The notes beneath the pieces are model-generated. The model saw nothing but the letters and a program-made list of their open reading frames with translations. It was not told the origin of the DNA and did not search any database. Source: Roseobacter sp. (GTDB lineage: Bacteria > Pseudomonadota > Alphaproteobacteria > Rhodobacterales > Rhodobacteraceae). From it: a stretch of DNA of 64,000 nt. Position numbers and translations under genes: made by a program. This document shows, piece by piece, positions 16,881 through 25,554 of this stretch; the first letter of the stretch is position 1; every line of letters begins with the position of its first letter. The DNA is taken from contig JADFAE010000005.1 of NCBI GenBank assembly GCA_015665415.1, positions 1 through 64,000 on the forward strand. The letters are read 5' to 3'.

Positions 16881-18008
16881 ATGAGCGATATAGAAACATT
16901 CGAAATCTTCCTGACCGCTGCGCCAGGACTGGAGGCCGCCCTTTTGGCCGAAGCCCGCGAGGCCGGGTTTAGTGACGCCAAATCCGTTCCCGGTGGCGTG
17001 ACCGTGCAGGGGGATTGGCGCGACGTCTGGCGGGCCAATCTTTGCCTGCGCGGCGCGGCGCGGGTGCTGGCCCGGATCGGCGAATTCCGTGCCTTCCATC
17101 TGGCCCAGCTGGACAAGCGCTCGCGCAAGTTCCCCTGGGGCGATGTGTTGCGCCGTGATGTGCCGATAAAGGTCGAGGTGACCACCAACAAGAAGTCCAA
17201 GATCTATCACGCCGGGGCTGCCGCCCAGCGGGTCGAAAAGGCCCTGGTCGAAAGCTTTGGGGCAACCCTGTCGAAAGAGGCGGCGCTGACGCTCAAGCTG
17301 CGTATTGATGACAACATGTGCCAGTTCAGTGTTGATACCTCAGGTGAGGGCTTGCACAAGCGGGGCCATAAATCTGCCGTGGGCAAGGCACCGATGCGCG
17401 AAAACCTGGCGGCGCTGTTCCTGCGGGATTGTGGCTTTGACGGGCGCGAGGTGGTGGTGGACCCGATGTGCGGCTCCGGTACCTTTGTGATCGAGGCGGC
17501 GGAGCTGGCGCTGGGCCTGGTGCCCGGGCGCTCGCGCAGTTTTGCCTTTGAGCAGCTGGCCAGTTTTGATGCGGCTGCCTATGCGGATCTGAAGGCGCAG
17601 CTACAGCCCCAGGATGTCGATCTGCAGGGGCTGCGCTTTTATGGGTCTGACCGCAACGCGGGCGCAGTGGAGATGGCGCAGGCCAATGCTGCCCGCGCCG
17701 GGGTTGGGGAACTCACCCAGTTCAGCGCACAGGCCGTCAGTGATCTGATGCCGCCCGGAGGCGCGCCGGGTCTGGTTATCGTCAACCCGCCTTACGGGGC
17801 GCGGATCGGCAACAAAAAGCTGCTGTTTGCCCTATACGGCGCGCTGGGCAAAACCCTGATGGAGCGGTTTTCCGGCTGGCGCGTCGGCATTGTCACCAGC
17901 GAGACCTCGCTGGCCAAGGCCACCGGGTTGCCATTTTTGCCCTTTGGCCCACCGGTGGCCCATGGCGGCCTCAAGATCCGCCTGTTCAAGACCAAACCTC
18001 TGCCCTAA
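16881..18008 (+). CDS. THUMP-domain class I SAM-dependent RNA methyltransferase
   Basis: 375 residues. An N-terminal ferredoxin-like/THUMP RNA-binding part (to about 160) precedes a Rossmann methyltransferase domain with SAM motif I VVDPMCGSGTFVIEAAEL and catalytic motif IV IVNPPYG, the pattern of N2-guanine base methylation. It resembles the N-terminal half of RlmL/YcbY, so methylation of 23S rRNA is likely, the exact site unknown. The ATG at 16881 is chosen; the 64 codons of open frame before it do not resemble the family. Confidence 0.9.
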   Translation: MSDIETFEIFLTAAPGLEAALLAEAREAGFSDAKSVPGGVTVQGDWRDVWRANLCLRGAARVLARIGEFRAFHLAQLDKRSRKFPWGDVLRRDVPIKVEVTTNKKSKIYHAGAAAQRVEKALVESFGATLSKEAALTLKLRIDDNMCQFSVDTSGEGLHKRGHKSAVGKAPMRENLAALFLRDCGFDGREVVVDPMCGSGTFVIEAAELALGLVPGRSRSFAFEQLASFDAAAYADLKAQLQPQDVDLQGLRFYGSDRNAGAVEMAQANAARAGVGELTQFSAQAVSDLMPPGGAPGLVIVNPPYGARIGNKKLLFALYGALGKTLMERFSGWRVGIVTSETSLAKATGLPFLPFGPPVAHGGLKIRLFKTKPLP

Positions 18009-18048
18009 AGGCGCGGGGGGCTGCGGCGAAAAGCTCCCGTATTGAAAA

Positions 18049-18074
18049 AAAGGGGCGCTCCACAGCGCCCCTTT
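18049..18074. terminator. Bidirectional intrinsic terminator
   Basis: A perfect 11-bp stem, AAAGGGGCGCT (18049-18059) with AGCGCCCCTTT (18064-18074), loop CCAC, flanked by an A-tract on the left. It serves the converging methyltransferase and acidic-protein genes. Confidence 0.9.
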
Positions 18075-18105
18075 GGTCTTTGTCACAGCGGTCTGAACAA
18101 ACCGC

Positions 18106-19059
18106 CTAGAGATAGGCCTCCATCTCGTCGTCTTCCTGCCCGTCAGACAGGCCCTCCTGGTCGTCGACCGGCTGGTTCATCAGCGCCAGGATGTCCTCGG
18201 TTCCCGGGGTGCCGTCTTCGGCGGTCTGGGGCTCCTCGGGGTCGCCGGTCATGGCGTCGTACCAGGTGCCAAGCCCGTTGTCGGAGACGCCACCGTTGAC
18301 ATAGCTGCTGCTATCAGAGGCGGCCGCCGCGGGATCATAGCCGCCTTCCAGCACCTCTTGGCTGCCATCCGGGTTGGTTACCACCAGCGACAGAGAGCTG
18401 AGGTCGATATCATCCAGCGTCAGCCCGGAGTCGGACCACAGGGTGAAATTGGCGCTGTTCACCGTCCCATCGGTGCTGTCTGGCGTCTGGCCAAACTGCA
18501 CCATGGCATCAAAGTCCGGTCCGGCACTGGTGCCATCGTCCAGGGAATTGACCGAATTGGCTTCGGCAGCATGACCGGTGATGGGAAGGGCGTTTTCGTC
18601 GGGGAAGAAATTCAGCTCCGGCACATCCGCATCATCGCTCATGTTGAAGAACAACCCGTCGATGTCGGCCACTTCGCCATCGTAGGAGGTTGGCTGCAGA
18701 TTGATGAACAGCTGCCCTTCCGGAGTCCGGGTGACCTGCACGGTAACGCTTGGGTCACCATTGCCGCCAACTTCAAAGCTGAGGGTGGTTTTGTCGGGTT
18801 CTGGATCGACGGGTGGTTTTGGATCACTGCCTGATGCGCCGCTGCCGGAGCCGCCAGACCCGGAGCCGTTGTCGTTTTTCTCATCCCAGGACTTACGCCC
18901 GCCGCGGCCGCCGAAATGACTGGATAGCTTGCTGCTGTACCAACTCTCAAAGCCGCCGCCACTGACGCCACCATCAAGATAGTTGTTTCCCTGGCTCGCG
19001 CCTTAGCCAGCCCCGGCGGAGCGACCGCCACCCCAGTCCCCAAAACGTCCCCAACTCAT
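18106..19059 (-). pseudogene. Acidic Gly/Asp-rich protein gene interrupted by an in-frame TAA
   Basis: From ATG 19059 the frame reads MSWGRFGDWGGGRSAGAG and then TAA (19003-19005). The same frame then runs on without a stop for about 300 codons to 18106. Between the stop and 18741 it has no ATG, GTG or TTG, so the downstream part could only restart at the GTG at 18741. The product would be very acidic in its C-terminal half and rich in Gly/Ser in the linker. A motif occurs twice: NNYLDGGVSGGGFESWY near the N-terminus and SSYVNGGVSDNGLGTWY near the C-terminus. No known family recognised. The stop may be a recent mutation, a sequencing error or, less likely, readthrough. Confidence 0.65.
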
Positions 19060-19429
19060 TTCCAACACCCCTTCACAAAATTCCTGGGAACCGCCCAAAA
19101 AGAAATGAGCGGTCAAATTGCGTCGGGCGACGATAGGGTTAGGCGGAATTCGCGCCCAATTTTTGTCATAATTTAGACAAATTTCGCCCTACCTTGCCCT
19201 GGGGTGGAAACAAAGCCTGGATGCGGCACGTGATTGTTGTTGGAATTTGACTGTGGTGATCATCATACGGTGAAAACTGAGGCGAATCATCGGGCTTCTT
19301 GCGGTATTGGCCCTAGCAAAGCCGCAAACTACCCCCCAATACAGCCTTGTTCCTGAACTAGCTCTTAAGCCTGGATAACTTGTGTCTTGCCTGTCCTGAG
19401 GCGGATATCGTGATGAGAGGATCCTGGCC
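19060..19429. other. Intergenic region with a TTTGTC/GACAAA inverted repeat
   Basis: TTTGTC (19162-19167) and GACAAA (19176-19181) form a 20-bp AT-rich inverted repeat about 100 bases upstream of the interrupted acidic-protein gene. It may be an operator or promoter element. Nothing else supported. Confidence 0.3.
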
Positions 19430-20332
19430 TTGGCGGATGGAAATTTTGACGATCGCACCGCCATTGCAACCCTGCGCAAGAATTTCCGCCGCACCCATCT
19501 CGAGGCCTATGTGCTGGAACAGCTGGCCCCGCATTGTGACGACATTCCCCGGGTGCTTGGCGTCAATGAAGATGTGCTGTTTCAGTCAGACACCGGCGAC
19601 ATCCGCCTCAGCACAGAGGTGCTGGAGCACAAGACGGGCGATCAGGTCGAGCTGGCGGCCGAGGCCTGTGCTGCGATCTTTCGCATTCACGCGGCGGGGC
19701 GCAAAACCGATCTGGGCGACAAGCTGCCGCATATGGGGGCCAATCGCGACTGGATCATGAATCTGGTCGGCTCGGTGGATGCTTTGCAAAACTATTCCAT
19801 GGGGATTTCTTCGAAGTTCGACTTTGTTGCGGTGGCAGAGCGGATGGAACAGCCGGGACGGCAGTTCCTGAAGTGGGATTGCCGGGCCGGCAATGCCGCC
19901 ATTGGCGACGATGGTTTTGTGCGTTGGTTCGATTTCGAATATGCGGGTCTGCGGCACGGCGCAGAGGATTTTGCCTGGCTCATCGCCGATGAGACCTGGC
20001 CTATCGCGCCGGACAAGATGGCCGATGTGATGATCGAGACCTTTGACCGCGGCTCCGGTTATGACATCGAGGATTACCTCGACTATCTGTCGGTCTATAC
20101 CACCCTGCATGCGGTGCAGCGGCTCAAGCTGATCCAGAAGCAGGTGCAAAAACGCGGCTGGCTCAGCAAGGCGCGGGTGGTCAAATACGATGATGCCGGG
20201 GTGCATCCTGACTACGCCCGGCAGCTATGCAAGGTTGGTGCCTATTACGCGGAGCAGTCAAAACTGACCAAGCCGCTGGTGCGCAACTTTGAAACGGCAG
20301 GGCGCGTGTTCAGGGCCATTGCCAAGGGCTGA
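19430..20332 (+). CDS. Phosphotransferase (APH/choline-kinase-fold) family protein
   Basis: 300 residues. The catalytic-loop and metal-binding pattern of the APH fold is seen in LKWDCRAGNAAI (Asp and Asn) and VRWFDFEYAG (Asp). The usual H-x-D is replaced by W-D-C. The N-terminal ATP-binding lobe is poorly defined. The start is TTG at 19430 after AGAGGA; no ATG is available in frame (the stop is at 19397). Possible substrates are small alcohols or aminoglycoside-like compounds, not predictable. It is a single gene, convergent with the acyl-CoA dehydrogenase. Confidence 0.65.
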   Translation: MADGNFDDRTAIATLRKNFRRTHLEAYVLEQLAPHCDDIPRVLGVNEDVLFQSDTGDIRLSTEVLEHKTGDQVELAAEACAAIFRIHAAGRKTDLGDKLPHMGANRDWIMNLVGSVDALQNYSMGISSKFDFVAVAERMEQPGRQFLKWDCRAGNAAIGDDGFVRWFDFEYAGLRHGAEDFAWLIADETWPIAPDKMADVMIETFDRGSGYDIEDYLDYLSVYTTLHAVQRLKLIQKQVQKRGWLSKARVVKYDDAGVHPDYARQLCKVGAYYAEQSKLTKPLVRNFETAGRVFRAIAKG

Positions 20333-20375
20333 AACCTCTTGCAACCCTTGTTTGCCTGGTTGGCTCACGCGGGGC

Positions 20376-21518
20376 TCAGAGCCCCATCTGCCGCACAGCA
20401 AGATCCCGCATGATCTCTTCTGAACCGCCACCGATAGCCATGACTTTGACCTCGCGGTAGATGCGCTCCACCCGGTTGCCGCGCAGATAGCCGGCCCCGC
20501 CCAGGATCTGCATCGCCTCGGAGGCGCAGAATTCGCAGGCCTTGGTGGCAAAGAACTTGGCTTTGCTCAGCTCGGCCACCGGCATCTCGCCCTGGTTCAC
20601 CTGCCAGCAGATCATATGCAGGGTGGCCTCGACCGCGTCGATGCGGGCGGACATATCGGCGATCTTGTGGCGGATCACCTGATGCGTGATCAGTTTCTTG
20701 CCAAAGGTCTCACGCTCCTGCGCCCAGGCGATGCTGTCCTCCAGGCAGGTCTTCATCATCCCCAGCACACCGGCGATCAGGCTGATCCGCTCCATGTTGA
20801 AATTGTTCATGATCGCCAGAAAGCCGGTGCCTTCTTCACCCATCATGTTGCTGGCGGGCACTCGGACCTCATCCAGAAACAGCGTTGCCTGATCGGAACA
20901 CCACCAACCCATCTTGCGCTTCATCTCGCTGCGGCTGAAACCGGCAGTGTCGGCCTCGACAAAAAACAAGGAGATGCCCTGCAGCCCTGCGCCGCCGGTG
21001 CGGGCCGGGATCACAAAGTAATCCGAGGTCATGCCGCCGGTGATAAAGGCCTTGGAGCCATTGATCACCCAGTGATTGCCATCGCGCCGTGCCGTGGTCT
21101 TGAGGTTGGCCACATCCGAGCCGCCGCCCGGTTCGGTGACCCCCAGCGAGGAGCCTTTGCGCCCGGAAATGATCTCTTGCAGCACGCGGTCCTTGATTTC
21201 GTCGCAGGCCAGGCGGGCGATGGGCTCAATTGAAATGGTACGCCCGGCCATGGCCGCCGTCACCCCGCCGGCGCCACAGCGGGCCAGCTCTTCGCTGTAG
21301 GCGCTGCGCAGGAAGCAGTCGTCAAAACCAAGGCCGCCGTATTTCTCGTCGATGCCAAACCCCCAGACCCCAAAGGCGCCCAGCTTCTGGTGCAGCTCCC
21401 AGGGGATTTCACCGGCCTCGTCCCAATCGTCGCAATAGGGCTGAATTTCCTTGGCCACAAAGCTGCGGATACTGTCGCGAAAGGCGCGATGCTCTTCGGT
21501 TTCAAACGGGTTCTTCAT
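20376..21518 (-). CDS. Acyl-CoA dehydrogenase, isovaleryl/long-chain type
   Basis: 380 residues with the full ACAD fold: LGVTEPGGGSDVANLKTTA (FAD/substrate), DEVRVPASNMMGEEGTGF, FGKKLITHQ and QILGGAGYLRGNRVERIYR. The usual catalytic Glu near the C-terminus is replaced (AIGGGSEEI). A Glu instead occurs in FNMERISLIAG near residue 243, the alternative base position known from isovaleryl-CoA and long-chain dehydrogenases. It overlaps the preceding TetR gene by 17 bases, so the two are co-transcribed. Substrate is probably a branched or longer acyl-CoA. Confidence 0.92.
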   Translation of the reverse strand: MKNPFETEEHRAFRDSIRSFVAKEIQPYCDDWDEAGEIPWELHQKLGAFGVWGFGIDEKYGGLGFDDCFLRSAYSEELARCGAGGVTAAMAGRTISIEPIARLACDEIKDRVLQEIISGRKGSSLGVTEPGGGSDVANLKTTARRDGNHWVINGSKAFITGGMTSDYFVIPARTGGAGLQGISLFFVEADTAGFSRSEMKRKMGWWCSDQATLFLDEVRVPASNMMGEEGTGFLAIMNNFNMERISLIAGVLGMMKTCLEDSIAWAQERETFGKKLITHQVIRHKIADMSARIDAVEATLHMICWQVNQGEMPVAELSKAKFFATKACEFCASEAMQILGGAGYLRGNRVERIYREVKVMAIGGGSEEIMRDLAVRQMGL

Positions 21519-22209
21519 CTGTCTCTCCCTGAGGGCGGCGCGCTGAAAGATGCGGTGCCATGATGCGGCCGAAGAGATCGACCATCTTTGTTATGATTTT
21601 TGGGTCGCGCTCATAGGGCACCTGGGTATGAAGCCCGCGCATGAAGCTGCGGCAGATCGACCAGAGCAATGCCAACTCGTCCTCGTGACCGGCGCTGGCC
21701 TGGTAGAGATTGGCAATGTTGCGATTGAAATCGTCGTTATAGATGTGCAGCGATGGGGTGATGCGCGCGCTCAAGGCCGGATCGGTGCGGGCCGCAACCA
21801 GAATTTCCATCAAGGCCCGGCCTTCGCGGGTATTGATCACCCGACGCCACAGCAGATGCAGCTCTTCTTGCAGGGTCGCGGCCTCATCTGCGTGGCGCAG
21901 CATGGTTGCCTCGTCGCCGGGGCGGGCAGGTCCGCGCACCGGGGCCAGAAGATGTTCGAGGGTCTTGACCATCATTTCTTCCTTGGAGGGGAAGTGATGA
22001 GTGAGGGCCCCGCGCGACACGCCGGCCAGGGTTTGCACCCGGTTGATCGAACATTCCGAATAGCCTACAGCGTCGAGGCTGGAGATCACCGCGCCAAAGA
22101 TCTTGCCGCGGGTTTTGGCCACCCGTGCGGCGTTGCCACGTTGGGGAGCCTCATCGCTCGCCTGGACCTCAGGGGTGACGTTCGGTTGGTCTTTGGTTCC
22201 TGCGCTCAT
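21502..22209 (-). CDS. TetR-family regulator of the acyl-CoA dehydrogenase
   Basis: 235 residues. The TetR helix-turn-helix is clear (GYSECSINRVQTLAGVSRGA, LTHHFPSKEEMMVKTLEHLL) after a ~30-residue polar extension. The C-terminal ligand domain is helical and not assignable. AAGGATAGG precedes the ATG. Co-transcribed with the dehydrogenase and divergent from the TIGR03084-like gene, with a palindrome between them that it probably binds. It likely senses an acyl-CoA. Confidence 0.88.
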   Translation of the reverse strand: MSAGTKDQPNVTPEVQASDEAPQRGNAARVAKTRGKIFGAVISSLDAVGYSECSINRVQTLAGVSRGALTHHFPSKEEMMVKTLEHLLAPVRGPARPGDEATMLRHADEAATLQEELHLLWRRVINTREGRALMEILVAARTDPALSARITPSLHIYNDDFNRNIANLYQASAGHEDELALLWSICRSFMRGLHTQVPYERDPKIITKMVDLFGRIMAPHLSARRPQGETDEEPV

Positions 22210-22235
22210 CAGCCTATCCTTTTGACGAATCGTAA

Positions 22236-22255
22236 AACAGAACGTTCGGTCTGTT
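22236..22255. promoter_or_regulatory. 20-bp palindrome, probable TetR operator
   Basis: Arms AACAGA (22236-22241) and TCTGTT (22250-22255) with inner CG pairs (22243-22244 and 22247-22248) give 16 of 20 symmetric positions. It lies 27 bases from the tetR start and 57 from the divergent gene. The core CGTTCGGTC resembles operators known for TetR regulators of acyl-CoA metabolism. Confidence 0.55.
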
Positions 22256-22311
22256 CAATTGCATGAATGCGCTGCCGACGCAGCGGCATTTACACAGGAG
22301 AGGAAAGAAAG

Positions 22312-23112
22312 ATGCAGCAGGCGCAAGATTTTCGAGCCGAGAGCCGGGCCTTGGCAGCGATCCTGGAAGATCTGCCAGAGGCGGATCTGCATCGGGCAAC
22401 CCTGTTCAAGGATTGGACCATCGATCATGTATTGGGGCATCTGCACCTGTTCAATGTGGCGGCAGAGACCTCATTGCAAGGGGCGGCTGCCTTTGGCGCC
22501 TTCATCGGCCCGGTCGTGAAAGAGATGCAGGCGGGCAAGTCGATCCTGGAATGCCAGTTTCCCTGGCTGGACGGGCTCTCGGGGCGGGCCCTGTTCGAGG
22601 CCTGGCGGGCCGGCGCGGAAAGCTGCGCCGATGCCTTTGCCGAGGCGGACCCCAAGGCGCGGGTGAAATGGGTGGGGCCAGACATGAGCGCCCTGAGTTC
22701 GATCACCGCGCGGCAGATGGAGACCTGGGCCCATGGTCAGGAGGTCTTTGACCTGTTGGGGGTCGAACGCCAGGAGCAGGACCGGATCCGCAACATTGCC
22801 CATCTTGGGGTGTCGACCTATGGCTGGACCTTTATCAACCGCAAGGAAGCGGTTCCGGAGCCTGCGCCCTATGTGGAGCTGACCGGACCTTCGGGGGCGG
22901 TCTGGAGCTGGAATGAGGGACAGGAAGATAACGTGGTGCGGGGCTCTGCGGTGGAATTTGCCCAGGTGGTGACCCAGGTGCGCAACATCGGGGATACCAG
23001 TTTGCAGCTGCGCGGTGAGAGTGCCCGCCGCTGGATGGAGGTGGCCCAGTGTTTTGCCGGTCCGGCTGAGACCCCGCCTGCCAAGGGGCAGCGCCATCTG
23101 GCCAAGGGGTAA
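22312..23112 (+). CDS. TIGR03084-like metal-binding protein (DinB/maleylpyruvate-isomerase fold)
   Basis: 266 residues starting MQQAQDFRAESRALA; AGAGGAAAG lies just before the ATG. The four-helix metal-binding fold of the mycothiol-dependent maleylpyruvate isomerase/DinB group is suggested by DWTIDHVLGHLHLFN (His ligand) and QMETWAHGQEVFD (Glu and His ligands). Its function is unknown. It is divergent from the TetR/acyl-CoA dehydrogenase pair across a shared operator and so probably acts in the same acyl pathway. Assigned from memory of motifs, not from a search. Confidence 0.7.
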   Translation: MQQAQDFRAESRALAAILEDLPEADLHRATLFKDWTIDHVLGHLHLFNVAAETSLQGAAAFGAFIGPVVKEMQAGKSILECQFPWLDGLSGRALFEAWRAGAESCADAFAEADPKARVKWVGPDMSALSSITARQMETWAHGQEVFDLLGVERQEQDRIRNIAHLGVSTYGWTFINRKEAVPEPAPYVELTGPSGAVWSWNEGQEDNVVRGSAVEFAQVVTQVRNIGDTSLQLRGESARRWMEVAQCFAGPAETPPAKGQRHLAKG

Positions 23113-23145
23113 GCGCAGGGACACAGGCCGGTGGCAAAGACAAAC

Positions 23146-23230
23146 GGGGGGGCTCCCGCGCGGCGTTGATCTCCTGGCGTTGATCGCAGCCCCTTGGGCC
23201 TGGCGCCGCCGCCCTGACGGTCGGCGGCGC
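23146..23230 (+). repeat. Structured intergenic repeat, copy A
   Basis: Begins with a G-run and GGCTCCCGCGCG (about 23146-23161), then about 40 bases, CCCTTGGGCC, and a perfect 9-bp hairpin GCGCCGCCG (23203-23211) / CGGCGGCGC (23222-23230). It starts 34 bases after the stop of the plus-strand gene, in a convergent gap. Confidence 0.7.
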
Positions 23231-23257
23231 TGTTGCGCGCCTCAGCCCAGGGCAGCT

Positions 23258-23995
23258 TTAGCGGCACTGGCGGGGCAGATAGGGGTTGCGTGTTCTGTCG
23301 CGCGGTTCAAAGCGCATGCGGGTCTTGGACCAAGTGTAGAGGGAGACGAGATCTTCGGGCCTGACCAGAATCGCGTGATAGACGAGCAGGGTGGTGCCGG
23401 TCGGACCGGTCCAACCGGCATAGAACCGGGGCAGGCGCATGTCCCAGATGTTGTCGACTTCCTGATACTCACTGGAATTTTTTGCTATCAGAATGCAGCT
23501 CTGGGTCTGGCTGTACTCTGCCCCCGCCTGCACCGCCCCCACCTGAAGTGCCATCCGCAGAGCAGAGCCCCAGGACCAACTGCCCAGCAGCAATATGGTG
23601 ATAAGGGCGATCCGTCTGCGCCCCCAGCCCCCTCGCGAAGCCGCGTTCCGATATCCCAGAGACGGCAGGTCGAGATGGGCTGAGAGTGCCGCTAAGGTCG
23701 CGGCCAATGCCAAAACCTGGAACGCGCCCACTGCCGCTGCTGCAGCGGAGCCGATGCCTGCCGCCAGGACGGCGAGGAGCCCCCCGGCGAACACGGTGAA
23801 ATTGGCGGCCAGGGCCAACAAACGAGCCACCCAATAGCTGGCGGTTTGACGGCGTTGCAAGATCCCATAGAGCAGGGTGAGGAGAATAAAACAGGCGATA
23901 AGCAAACCCGCTTGGCCGCAATTTTCGGGCAGCGGCAGCGTGGCGCTTGCCAGAAAGAGGAGCGACAGCAGCAAGATTGCGTTGGATTTCAACAT
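23258..23995 (-). CDS. Membrane protein of unknown function
   Basis: 245 residues with about five hydrophobic segments (NAILLLSLLFLASATLPL, AGLLIACFILLTLLYG, LLALAANFTVFAGGLLAVLA, AVGAFQVLALAATLAA, ALITILLLGSWSWGSAL). A C-terminal soluble domain of about 85 residues carries one Cys (QSCILIAKNSSEYQ) and a basic end. Family not recognised. Weak ribosome site. Neighbours give no functional hint. Confidence 0.6.
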   Translation of the reverse strand: MLKSNAILLLSLLFLASATLPLPENCGQAGLLIACFILLTLLYGILQRRQTASYWVARLLALAANFTVFAGGLLAVLAAGIGSAAAAAVGAFQVLALAATLAALSAHLDLPSLGYRNAASRGGWGRRRIALITILLLGSWSWGSALRMALQVGAVQAGAEYSQTQSCILIAKNSSEYQEVDNIWDMRLPRFYAGWTGPTGTTLLVYHAILVRPEDLVSLYTWSKTRMRFEPRDRTRNPYLPRQCR

Positions 23996-24096
23996 GCAGC
24001 CAATTTGTCCACGTCGGCCTGCGGCTGCAAGTCAAAGTTGCAGGCAGTCGCCCTGAGACGACCAAACGCGGGCACTGGTCCGCGCCAGCCCCGGCG

Positions 24097-24981
24097 TTAG
24101 TTGCTTGTCTGGGCGTCGCCCTGCGCGTGACGCCAGGCCTGAACCAGGCCGGCCAGCGCCATCCGTTCGGGCGCTGTCTGGGTGACGGGCAGCCCCTGGG
24201 CTCTAAGCGCGGCCAAATAGGGTGCGGCCAGATCCTCCTCGGCGATCAGCGCCAGGTTCTGCCCCAGCCAATAGGGGCGCGCCGCTGCCAGCTCGGCTCC
24301 GATCAGATAGCCCCAGAGCTTGCCCATGATTTCGGCCCCGTCGGGATTGGCGTGCCGGATTTGGGCCTGCAGCTCTGCCAGACGGGAGGCCAACCGTTCG
24401 GGGCGCGACATGGTGTCATCGGCGGCCTCGCGCAGGGCGCTTTCTGCCCAGCTGGATTGGGGCGTCATCTCGCTGCCAAGGGTCAGCGCTGTGGCCAGCG
24501 TTGCCTGTAGACCAGTGGTCAGCGTGCTTTGAAAACTGACCACTTCGGCGGCGCTGACCTGGACCCAGTGAGTGACCGCCCCCGGCAGGCAGATCACCCC
24601 GTCCCATTTGGGGTTGAGCGCAAGGAAACCGGCAATCTGTACCGTGTGCCCCTGCAACAGCCCCTGGGGGCTGCTTTGCATGAGATCAGGCAGGAGCTGC
24701 AGTTGCCAGCCCTCCATCACTTCGGCGGCCATTGTCAGCGCGCCGGGTTTGGCAGGCACATTGACCAGGGGCGCGCGCAACAGCCCGCTGACCAAGACCG
24801 GATTGGCCTTTGGCGCCTGGATGTGGTCGAGCGCTGCAACGAGGTCCTGTTCGGGCGTTGCGGTGCTGCGGGAGAACTGGTGGCGCTGTTGGGCCTGGCT
24901 AGCCGACATGGTCCAGAGGTTGATGTCATCTGCACCCAGCAAAGCGGCAGTCCAGTGGGATGGGGAGGGGTCTGGGCTCAT
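24097..24981 (-). CDS. 2-dehydro-3-deoxygalactonokinase-like protein lacking catalytic motifs
   Basis: 294 residues from ATG 24981; an ATG at 25041 is possible. The middle matches the DgoK family: IAGFLALNPKWDGVICLPGA, then HWVQVSAAEVVSFQSTLTTG. The residues that make DgoK a kinase are changed. The N-terminal D-W-G-T-S phosphate loop aligns with LLGADDINLW, the R-G-E-E-T-Q motif reads LQGHTVQ, and the P-G-T-H-x-K-W segment reads PGAVTHW. No KDPGal aldolase or galactonate gene adjoins it. Probably an inactive or repurposed relative. Confidence 0.65.
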   Translation of the reverse strand: MSPDPSPSHWTAALLGADDINLWTMSASQAQQRHQFSRSTATPEQDLVAALDHIQAPKANPVLVSGLLRAPLVNVPAKPGALTMAAEVMEGWQLQLLPDLMQSSPQGLLQGHTVQIAGFLALNPKWDGVICLPGAVTHWVQVSAAEVVSFQSTLTTGLQATLATALTLGSEMTPQSSWAESALREAADDTMSRPERLASRLAELQAQIRHANPDGAEIMGKLWGYLIGAELAAARPYWLGQNLALIAEEDLAAPYLAALRAQGLPVTQTAPERMALAGLVQAWRHAQGDAQTSN

Positions 24982-25554
24982 GGTTCTGCGCTCTCGCTTC
25001 GGCTCGGGGTGGCGTCGGGCGCCAAAAAGAGCCTGTTTCATAGCCCTGTCGTCCAGAGAGTTCAAACCCTTGGCTCTTGTGTCTTGCCTGTGCCCCCTCC
25101 TGGGGTCGCGAGCCAGAAAGAGAAATAGGATTGGTTGTTGTCGTTTGGAAATCAGGCAGCTTTACGGCGAAATGCGCAAAGTGATTCCCAAATCATGCGT
25201 GAATTGAGGGACAATAGGCTGGTCTTGCGTTTAATTGTTTCCGCTTGTTGCCGTCAAAGGGGGCAATTCAGCCGAATTCCTAACCTTTAGTTATAATTCT
25301 CACCAATTTGATTAGATATATCCGTGTCACGGAATGCTGTAGGTTCATTGAGGGTCACAACTCGCTGACCCAGTATGCCAGAGGCGGATCATGTGGGGGC
25401 ATGTTTCGCGAAAAAACTCTGACGTGATGACAATGCCCGATCCGCTGCTGCGACGGGTTTTGATGCAATGAGAGACAAAGTCTTGGGGGAGAGATCCTCC
25501 TGGGTCTTGGGGGCTTTTCCCCCTTGGTTAGGCTTTGGGAGCGCAGGGGTGACG
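24982..25554 (+). promoter_or_regulatory. Long leader/promoter region at the start of the exopolysaccharide locus
   Basis: AT-rich between 25285 and 25322. It contains a TATAAT (25292-25297) that could be a -10 element, though its -35 match is weak. A perfect 13-bp palindrome TCCGTG-T-CACGGA (25321-25333) lies just downstream, placed like an operator. A G5/C5 hairpin (25509-25513 / 25519-25523) lies shortly before the first gene's ribosome site. No gene seen. Confidence 0.4.

Noticed and set aside
25509-25523. G5-N5-C5 hairpin as a terminator
   Set aside because: It lies just before the start codon of the sugar transferase with no T-run after the stem; a leader structure is more likely.
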